Source: Methanosarcina sp.
GTDB taxonomy: Archaea; Halobacteriota; Methanosarcinia; Methanosarcinales; Methanosarcinaceae
Length of the DNA stretch: 9,029 bases
NCBI GenBank assembly: GCA_024280975.1
Contig: JAMXLQ010000109.1
Coordinates: 1 to 9,029, forward strand
Reading direction: 5' to 3'
This document shows, piece after piece, positions 4,465 through 9,029 of this stretch; position 1 is the stretch's first letter; the number at the start of each line of letters is the position of its first letter. The position numbers and the translations under genes were made by a program. A model generated the notes under the pieces. The model did no database searches, had not been told where the DNA came from, and saw nothing but the letters and a program-made list of their open reading frames with translations.

Positions 4465-6180
4465 TCACTTATGGGCAAAATAAGCCACAACTTCCTCTTC
4501 ATTTACGGCATCAATCCTACAAAAACCGAAGCGTTCGAACTGTACGATTTTATCAAGTTCAGTTGCAATCCCTTGCTCACCAATTCCATCGATATCGCCT
4601 TCAGGGCCGCGTACTTTCACATTTAGACCATCAAGTGGAGCCCAGTGGATAATTTTTGCTTTTGCTTTTTTAAGGGCTTCAAGTGAAACATCGGAGAGCT
4701 TTGCCTGAAGTGGAGAGAGGGAAGTGATTTCTATATTGCAGAAATCTTTTAAACGGATAATAGAGCCCACTTCCAGCTTTTCGACATCCTCCGTGCAGAC
4801 AAGTACCTTATTTCCTACAGCAATTTCCCTAAAGCCTCTTTCATGATCTGTGGGATGAAGAGGAAGCTTAGCAACTGTCGGTTCTGCATCTGTAATTTCC
4901 AGTTCTACAGGATCCCAGACAAAGAAATAGCGGTTTGCAATAGGGTCTACAATTTTACGGTTTTCGGCATAGAGAGACTCCATGCTTATACTTACATCAG
5001 TCATTCCGACCCCCATCTCTATCATGAACTTTTTGAGAGCCTCGGCCTGGATTCCCCGACGCCGGATTGCCCGGATTGTGGGAAGCCTTGGGTCATCCCA
5101 GCCGCTGTATTCTCCTGCTTCGATAGCTTTTCTGAGGGTACTCGTGCTGAATTTTCCGAACTCATGGATCTTGACCCTGCCCCAATGGGTTGTTCTCGGA
5201 TACTTCCAGCCGAAGTATTTGTAAACGTAGCCCTGCCGCTTTTCGCTATCTATAAGGTCCTTGCCCCGGATGATATGGGTCATACCCAACTCGTGGTCTT
5301 CGATCGCACCTGCAAAATCCAGAAGCGGCCAGACAATGTACTTATTCCCGATTTCAGGGCGAGGATGGGACATCTTTCTTATCCTGAAGGCTCCCCAATC
5401 CCTCAAAGCGGGATCTTTGTGTTTTATATCGGTCTTGATTCTCAGCACTGCTTGCTGGTCTTCATATTCCCCGGCAAGCATCTTCTCCCAGTGCATAAGG
5501 TTTTCCTCAGGACTGGTCTCCCTGTGCGGACAGGACTGCTTTGCATCCTTAAACCGCTTGAAATCTTCCCCTTTACAGAAGCAGACATAAGCCTTGCCCA
5601 TCTCGATAAGTTTTTTTGCGTAATCGTAATAGAGAGGGAAATGGTCAGAAGCATAGACAACCTGATCAGGCACAACCCCGAGCCATTTGAAATCATCGAG
5701 ATACCAGTCATAAGCCTCAAGCATAGGCCTCTTTATATCAGGATCGGTATCATCGAAACGCAGGACAAACTTTCCCCCGTACATCTTCACGTATTCGGAA
5801 TTAACTACCATACCTCTTGCGCTGCCAAGGGTCGCCGGCCCGTTGGGATTCGGGGCAAAACGCATTACAACCTTGCCAACTTCTGCCCCCTCAAGGGGTT
5901 TTAAGCCTTTGTCAGGCTCCTTTTTTACACTCAGGGCTTCAATAAGTTCAGGAGCAATTTTCGAAAGCTTTGCCTCCCAGGCTTCAGGGTTACCTTTTGC
6001 AATCTCGGGAATAATAGATTCGAGAGCCTCTGATACCGCATTGGGGTCGGATCTGAGTTGAGGGCACTCCCCCATTACTTTGCCCATTACAGCTTTAGGT
6101 TGGGGGGCTTTTCCGTATTTTACAGCGTTTTGATAAGCAAATTTTTCAATTATTTTAATATCTTCAGGACTTAAGGTCAT
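4465..6180 (-). CDS. gltX: Glutamyl-tRNA synthetase, archaeal type
   Basis: This 571-residue cytoplasmic class I aminoacyl-tRNA synthetase attaches glutamate to tRNA using ATP. Residues 1-100 are the archaeal N-terminal extension. The Rossmann catalytic domain begins at about 103 with RFAPNPNGPATLGSARG (107-123), where the HIGH signature appears as TLGS. RFDDTDP (141-147), WPLLDFAGAIEDHELG (284-299) and THIIRGKDLIDS (301-312) are the usual GluRS/GlnRS core blocks. FGKFSTSTLRK (341-351) takes the KMSKS position, followed by WDDPRLPTIRAIRRRGI. A C-terminal GlnRS-like beta-barrel anticodon-binding region runs from about 405 to 571. Many archaeal GluRS enzymes are non-discriminating and also make Glu-tRNA(Gln) for an amidotransferase; that cannot be decided from sequence here. 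GGAGA lies about 8 bases before the ATG. The gene seems to be transcribed alone. Its last 84 bases recur as a remnant at 2164-2247. Confidence 0.96.
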   Translation of the reverse strand: MTLSPEDIKIIEKFAYQNAVKYGKAPQPKAVMGKVMGECPQLRSDPNAVSEALESIIPEIAKGNPEAWEAKLSKIAPELIEALSVKKEPDKGLKPLEGAEVGKVVMRFAPNPNGPATLGSARGMVVNSEYVKMYGGKFVLRFDDTDPDIKRPMLEAYDWYLDDFKWLGVVPDQVVYASDHFPLYYDYAKKLIEMGKAYVCFCKGEDFKRFKDAKQSCPHRETSPEENLMHWEKMLAGEYEDQQAVLRIKTDIKHKDPALRDWGAFRIRKMSHPRPEIGNKYIVWPLLDFAGAIEDHELGMTHIIRGKDLIDSEKRQGYVYKYFGWKYPRTTHWGRVKIHEFGKFSTSTLRKAIEAGEYSGWDDPRLPTIRAIRRRGIQAEALKKFMIEMGVGMTDVSISMESLYAENRKIVDPIANRYFFVWDPVELEITDAEPTVAKLPLHPTDHERGFREIAVGNKVLVCTEDVEKLEVGSIIRLKDFCNIEITSLSPLQAKLSDVSLEALKKAKAKIIHWAPLDGLNVKVRGPEGDIDGIGEQGIATELDKIVQFERFGFCRIDAVNEEEVVAYFAHK

Positions 6181-6300
6181 AGAAGCTTCTCCAAAAATAA
6201 TCTGGATTGAATGATTAAGAGTGTAAGATGAATTAGGTAAATTCGCAAGCCCTTTTTGAACAGGTTTGAGTTTGAGAACCTTATCTCCAAACCTTATCCA
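6181..6300 (-). other. Proximal part of the gltX leader
   Basis: It contains the gltX Shine-Dalgarno site (GGAGA at about 6187-6191). Otherwise it is AT-rich with no gene. Two related CCAAACCTTATCC/ACCTTATCTCC stretches lie at about 6279-6300, next to the repeat array. Confidence 0.4.
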
Positions 6301-6431
6301 GCGTGATCAACTGGCGCAACGCAAACTTTTTGAGAAAAGGCTTGATCGCAACCCTTTTCAAAAAAGGGTTGATCGAAAACCTTAGCAGCGGCGTGATCAA
6401 CCGGCTCAACGGTTGCGGCTCAACGCTTGCG
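6301..6431. repeat. Compact array of tandem and inverted repeats in the gltX leader
   Basis: Two tandem 27-bp units abut, 6321-6347 and 6348-6374, with 22 of 27 bases identical; both begin GCAA and end TTGATC. The second forms a perfect 10-bp hairpin, CAACCCTTTT (6349-6358) with AAAAGGGTTG (6362-6371). Two 14-bp units abut at 6403-6416 and 6417-6430 (GGCTCAACGnTTGC). A 22-bp element beginning GCGTGATCAAC occurs at 6301 and 6391 with 19 of 22 matches. GATC recurs at 6304, 6344, 6371 and 6394. It is probably within the transcribed leader of gltX. It may be a dispersed genomic repeat of the kind common in Methanosarcina intergenic DNA. Confidence 0.8.
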
Positions 6432-6454
6432 ATTGAGAAAAAACATGTAAATAG

Positions 6455-6466
6455 GGTTATAAAAAG
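6455..6466 (-). promoter_or_regulatory. Candidate gltX promoter TATA box
   Basis: On the - strand it reads CTTTTTATAACC. A start about 25 bases downstream would fall near 6430, at the edge of the repeat array, giving a leader of about 250 bases that contains the entire array. The terminator-like hairpin at 6498-6524, just upstream, supports a separate transcription unit for gltX. An additional promoter closer to the gene cannot be excluded. Confidence 0.4.
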
Positions 6467-6497
6467 TCACCGAAGCCCAGAGTTCACAGAGAAAACT

Positions 6498-6524
6498 GAA
6501 AAAGTCTTTCCGAAAAGCTTTTTC
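6498..6524 (-). terminator. Hairpin terminator after the pyrD-pyrK-FAH-HTH cluster
   Basis: On the - strand GAAAAAG (6524-6518) pairs with CTTTTTC (6504-6498), and an inner CTTT/AAAG stem closes a 4-base loop. It is followed by AGTTTTCTC. It begins 16 bases past the stop of the last gene of the cluster, the expected place for a terminator. Confidence 0.5.
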
Positions 6525-6539
6525 TGAGTACAGAAGCCT

Positions 6540-6845
6540 TTATTTGGGAATGGAAGCCTCAATTTCCCGGATGCGGGATACTTTTTCATTGATTTTCTCA
6601 AGCTCGCGCTGAAAATTTTCCAGGAATTTCGGAACCGCATCCCCAGGCACAGCACCCTGAGCGGAGGGTTTGATAAGGTTAGCCTGTTCAAGAACCCTGA
6701 GGGAGTAACGCACTTTATGGTTCTGCATTCCGGTAACTTCTGCAAGCTTCAGAATTCCAATAGGAGCTTCTTCAATCACTTTTTTGAGCACCAGAAGATG
6801 GCGCTCGGTAAGGTCAAGTTCAGTTACAATATTCCCAAGCAGCAT
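6540..6845 (-). CDS. Small winged-helix DNA-binding protein with C-terminal coiled coil
   Basis: The protein has 101 residues. The ATG at 6845 overlaps the stop of the upstream FAH-family gene by one base (TGATG), with GAGGT 8 bases before it. A TTG one codon earlier is possible but has no better support. Residues about 11-60 form a winged helix-turn-helix: LTERHLLVLKKVIEEAP, then a recognition unit ILKLAEVTGMQNHKVRYSLRVLEQANLIKPS, where the phrase 'VRYSLRVLEQANLI' is typical of archaeal MarR/ArsR-like regulators. Residues about 72-98 (FLENFQRELEKINEKVSRIREIE) are a heptad-like helix, probably for dimerisation. No metal-binding or ligand domain is visible. The coupling to the FAH gene suggests a regulator of this cluster, possibly of its own operon; that is inference. 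Confidence 0.75.
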   Translation of the reverse strand: MLLGNIVTELDLTERHLLVLKKVIEEAPIGILKLAEVTGMQNHKVRYSLRVLEQANLIKPSAQGAVPGDAVPKFLENFQRELEKINEKVSRIREIEASIPK

Positions 6846-7579
6846 CAAACAACCTCGTTTCTAAGTGTTCCGATTCCCTGGATCTCAACTTCCACAATGT
6901 CGCCACGCTGAAGTTCTCCAACACCAGGCGGTGTCCCCGTCGTAATAACATCTCCCACTTCCAAGGTCATAATCTCGGAAATAAATTCTATAAGGTAAGG
7001 AATGTCAAAAATAAGATTTGAAATGTTGGAATCCTGCCTGGTTTCCCCATTTACCCTGCAGGAAATTTTTGCATCCGTAATATCAATTTCGTCGGGAAAA
7101 GCAAGATAAGGCCCGAAAGCTGCAAAGGTATCAAAACTCTTTGCCCTTGTCCACTGCCCATCTTTTTGTTGAAGGTCCCGTGCGGTCACATCGTTAAAAC
7201 AGGTATAGCCCGCAATCACATCCACGGCCTTTGAGGCTGAAATATTCTTGCAACGTTTGCCTATAACGAATGCGAGTTCGGCTTCATATTCTACTCTGGA
7301 GCTGGATGCCGGATAAATTATCTTGTCTTCATGCCCTATAATAGCTGAGGGAGGCTTTAAAAAGAGAACAGGGTTTTCCGGAACTTCCATGTGTAGTTCC
7401 TCAGCATGATCCCGGTAGTTAAGGCCAACACATACGATTTTGGAGGGAGATGCAGGCGGAAGGACACGAAGTTCCGAAAGGTCAAAGATCCCTGCGGGAA
7501 CCCCTCCTTTTGGGTACACGCTCCCATTTTCGATTTCTCCATAAAAAATCTCATTTCCAGATCTAAACCTTCCAATCAT
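6845..7579 (-). CDS. Fumarylacetoacetate hydrolase (FAH) family protein
   Basis: The 244-residue protein has the full FAH-family C-terminal catalytic fold preceded by a short N-terminal strand region. Family motifs are clear: VGLNYRDHAEE (51-61), LFLKPPSAIIG (72-82), the metal-binding EYEAELAFVIG (Glu99 and Glu101), NDVTARDLQ with Asp130, RAKSFDTF (145-152) and TTGTPPGVG (213-221). Members cleave or decarboxylate C-C bonds in beta-keto acids with a divalent metal; examples are acylpyruvate hydrolase, oxaloacetate decarboxylase and HpcE-type isomerase/decarboxylase. The substrate cannot be told from sequence, and a role in clearing a reactive keto acid is only a guess. AGGAGATG lies about 8 bases before the ATG. 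It follows pyrK after 71 bases and overlaps the winged-helix gene by one base. Confidence 0.88.
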   Translation of the reverse strand: MIGRFRSGNEIFYGEIENGSVYPKGGVPAGIFDLSELRVLPPASPSKIVCVGLNYRDHAEELHMEVPENPVLFLKPPSAIIGHEDKIIYPASSSRVEYEAELAFVIGKRCKNISASKAVDVIAGYTCFNDVTARDLQQKDGQWTRAKSFDTFAAFGPYLAFPDEIDITDAKISCRVNGETRQDSNISNLIFDIPYLIEFISEIMTLEVGDVITTGTPPGVGELQRGDIVEVEIQGIGTLRNEVV

Positions 7580-7586
7580 ATCTTTT

Positions 7587-7646
7587 CATCTCCTGCTTTT
7601 TGGGATGGTCACGCCTCTTTCCTTCATTTTTTAAAAGGATATATCC
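7587..7646 (-). promoter_or_regulatory. Gap between pyrK and the FAH gene: possible internal promoter and Shine-Dalgarno site
   Basis: The 71-base gap holds the perfect palindrome GGATATATCC (7637-7646), which could be a TATA box for the FAH and winged-helix pair or a binding site. It also holds a strong Shine-Dalgarno site AGGAGATG (7587-7594). Whether FAH is cotranscribed with pyrDK, separately transcribed, or both is not decided by sequence. Confidence 0.3.
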
Positions 7647-7650
7647 AAAC

Positions 7651-8430
7651 TTAAATTTTAACTCTTCGCCCACTGGCATCCCGCATATATTTTCCCAGCT
7701 CAGAATCAAGGAGCTGCACACCTGAAAACACAGGTCCGTCCTTGCAAACCCTGAGCCCGGCTTTGTCTATACAGCATGCGCCGCAGACTCCGATACCACA
7801 CTTGAAATAACGGTGAAGGCTGAACTCAGATTTTTCAAGGACCTTTTTGTCCTCGAGGAGTCTGAAAACCGAAGCCATCATTATTTCTGGCCCGCAAACT
7901 GCTATTTTGTCATAAACCGAAAGGTTGAGGTCACTGAGCACATCGGTTACAAAACCTTTTTTCCCTTTTGACCCGTCATCCGTGGAAATATAGACATTTC
8001 CTGCTTCTGCAAAGCGCTCTTCAAAAATCAGGTCGCCTGCACTCCGCGCTCCAAGAACCGTATGCACTTCCGAGCCTGCAGTATGGGCTGCCTCGGCATA
8101 AGGAGCAAGAGGAGCAGCTCCGACCCCACCTGCAATAACCAGAATTTTTTCTTCCTTTGAAGGCAGAGAAAAACCCCTTCCGAAAGGCCCTCTGAGTCCG
8201 AAAGAATCACCTTCTTTCAACTCAAAAAGCTTTGAAGTTGCCTCCCCGACTTTCTGGACAGTTATGGAATTCTTACTCGAGAGGCCCATTGGCACCTCGT
8301 CCACGCCCCTTACCCAGACCATTACAAACTCGCCGGGCTTCATAGTCTCAAACTGAAGATCAAAGAAGAAAGTCCTGATCGAAGGAGACTCTTCATTTAT
8401 CCGTACAATTATAGCGTTAAGAGGAAGCAT
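7651..8430 (-). CDS. pyrK: Dihydroorotate dehydrogenase electron-transfer subunit
   Basis: The 259-residue protein belongs to the ferredoxin-NADP+ reductase-like family. An N-terminal beta-barrel (about 1-90) with MKPGEFVMVWV binds FAD. The NAD-binding Rossmann-like part (about 95-205) contains VIAGGVGAAPLAPYA and the late CGPEIMM motif. A C-terminal [2Fe-2S] site is formed by Cys211, Cys216, Cys219 and Cys229 (CGIGVCGAC then RVCKDGPVF), the PyrK arrangement; Cys220 is an extra cysteine. PyrK passes electrons from the FMN of PyrD via the iron-sulphur cluster and FAD to NAD+ in characterised class 1B enzymes; the archaeal acceptor is not shown here. Its ATG overlaps the pyrD stop by one base (TGATG), consistent with balanced synthesis of the two subunits. 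Confidence 0.95.
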   Translation of the reverse strand: MLPLNAIIVRINEESPSIRTFFFDLQFETMKPGEFVMVWVRGVDEVPMGLSSKNSITVQKVGEATSKLFELKEGDSFGLRGPFGRGFSLPSKEEKILVIAGGVGAAPLAPYAEAAHTAGSEVHTVLGARSAGDLIFEERFAEAGNVYISTDDGSKGKKGFVTDVLSDLNLSVYDKIAVCGPEIMMASVFRLLEDKKVLEKSEFSLHRYFKCGIGVCGACCIDKAGLRVCKDGPVFSGVQLLDSELGKYMRDASGRRVKI

Positions 8431-9029
8431 CAGACCATCTCGTGTGAAAGCCCTATTAATTCTTTTACATCCGAATAACCTTTCCTCTGCAGGAAAGCTT
8501 CAATACCTCTACTGATTTCGGAGAATATATCAAGCCTGTCATACACAGCGGATCCAACCTGGACAGCCGCAGCCCCCGCCATCATCATTTCTACAGCATC
8601 CTGCCAGGAGGACACTCCTCCTACCCCTATTACAGGAATCTCCAGGGCCGTATAGAGATCATAAACACATTTGACAGCTACAGGTTTTACAGCCTTTCCT
8701 GAAAGCCCACCTGAGCGGTTTCCAAGAACAGGATACCCGGACTCGATATCTATAACCATCCCTTTTAAGGTATTAATTGCAACAACCGCATCCGCGCCCC
8801 CTGATTCAGCCGCATTTCCTATGCACGTAATATCAGAAACATTAGGGGTAAGCTTAACCCATACAGGCACATTCACTACATCTTTTACTGCGGCTGTGAT
8901 TGCCTCTACAAGGCATGGGTTAGAGCCAACGGCAGCCCCATACCCTTCTGCATGCGGACAGCTCACATTAAGTTCAAAAGCATCAGGCTTTCCAGGAAGC
9001 AGGCCCTCGGCGACCTCCTTGAATTCGGC
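8430..9029 (-). CDS. pyrD: Dihydroorotate dehydrogenase catalytic subunit, class 1B (partial, 5' end outside window)
   Basis: The frame is open from the window edge to TGA at 8430-8432, giving 199 residues. A GTG at 8966 falls inside the conserved motif ELNVSCPH and is not the start: the protein continues upstream as FKEVAEGLLPGKPDAFELN. PyrD oxidises dihydroorotate to orotate with FMN in pyrimidine synthesis. Visible signatures are NVSCPHAEGYG, carrying the class 1 active-site Cys; VWVKLTPNVSDI, with the FMN-contact Lys; AINTLKGMVID; NRSGGLSGKAVKP; and the phosphate-binding IPVIGVGGV followed by AGAAAVQVGSAVY. A neighbouring pyrK confirms the class 1B assignment. About a third of the usual protein of roughly 300 residues lies beyond the window. 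Confidence 0.95.
   Translation of the reverse strand, partial: AEFKEVAEGLLPGKPDAFELNVSCPHAEGYGAAVGSNPCLVEAITAAVKDVVNVPVWVKLTPNVSDITCIGNAAESGGADAVVAINTLKGMVIDIESGYPVLGNRSGGLSGKAVKPVAVKCVYDLYTALEIPVIGVGGVSSWQDAVEMMMAGAAAVQVGSAVYDRLDIFSEISRGIEAFLQRKGYSDVKELIGLSHEMV

Noticed and set aside
5150..5870. Missing canonical HIGH and KMSKS motifs in GltX as a sign of an inactive enzyme
   Set aside because: The variants TLGS and STSTLRK sit at the right positions, all other core blocks are intact, and such departures are, from memory, common in this archaeal subfamily. It is the only synthetase-like gene here with a full-length frame.
4843..5904. 353-codon open frame on the + strand opposite gltX
   Set aside because: It lies wholly antisense to the well-conserved gltX frame, has no Shine-Dalgarno site or recognisable domain, and its composition follows from the codon bias of gltX.
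6301..6431. Possible CRISPR array
   Set aside because: Repeats are short, imperfect, of different lengths and directly abutting, with no regular spacers and no cas gene.
6303..6527. 74-codon + frame through the repeat array
   Set aside because: It is formed by the repeats, runs antisense to the probable gltX leader, and has no Shine-Dalgarno site or recognised family.
6845..6848. TTG start for the winged-helix gene
   Set aside because: The ATG one codon later gives the TGATG stop-start overlap seen also at pyrD/pyrK and is well spaced from GAGGT.

Overview
The window looks archaeal and most probably comes from Methanosarcina or a close relative. The evidence is an archaeal-type glutamyl-tRNA synthetase with an N-terminal extension of about 100 residues, a Methanosarcina S-layer (DUF1608-type) domain joined to PKD repeats, a PGF-CTERM-like tail on a surface protein, a secreted beta-helix protein resembling the disaggregatase group, Shine-Dalgarno sites of the GGTGAT/GGAGA type, and long AT-rich intergenic stretches. 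This assignment rests on recognised families, not on a database search.

Layout. (1) 1-251, + strand: the C-terminal tail of a cell-surface protein, converging through a hairpin terminator on (2) 544-1731, - strand: a secreted S-layer-domain/PKD protein. (3) 1732-2307: AT-rich DNA holding a degraded second copy of the gltX 3' end (2164-2247) and a hairpin terminator. (4) 2308-3276, - strand: a secreted beta-helix protein. Directly upstream (3333-3625) lie two more copies of its leader plus signal-peptide segment, so leader, Shine-Dalgarno, ATG and signal peptide occur three times with start codons 137 and 143 bp apart. (5) 3626-4464: a long non-coding stretch with palindromes, short direct repeats and one GC-rich island. 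(6) 4465-6180, - strand: gltX. (7) 6181-6539: the probable gltX leader, carrying a compact array of tandem and inverted repeats, then a terminator. (8) 6540-9029, - strand: pyrD (partial), pyrK, a fumarylacetoacetate-hydrolase-family gene and a small winged-helix gene.

How the genes work together. PyrD and PyrK form the class 1B dihydroorotate dehydrogenase of pyrimidine synthesis; their genes share one base (TGATG). The FAH-family enzyme and the winged-helix protein follow on the same strand and share the same kind of one-base overlap with each other. GltX charges tRNA with glutamate and appears to have its own promoter and a repeat-rich leader. The left half is devoted to the cell envelope: an anchored surface protein, a secreted S-layer-like protein and a secreted beta-helix protein.

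The strongest unusual signals are the tandem array of orphan signal-peptide mini-ORFs and the gltX 3'-end remnant. Together with intact gltX, the remnant brackets the beta-helix locus in direct orientation, like the scar of an insertion or a duplication. No integrase, transposase, CRISPR array, tRNA or rRNA was recognised.
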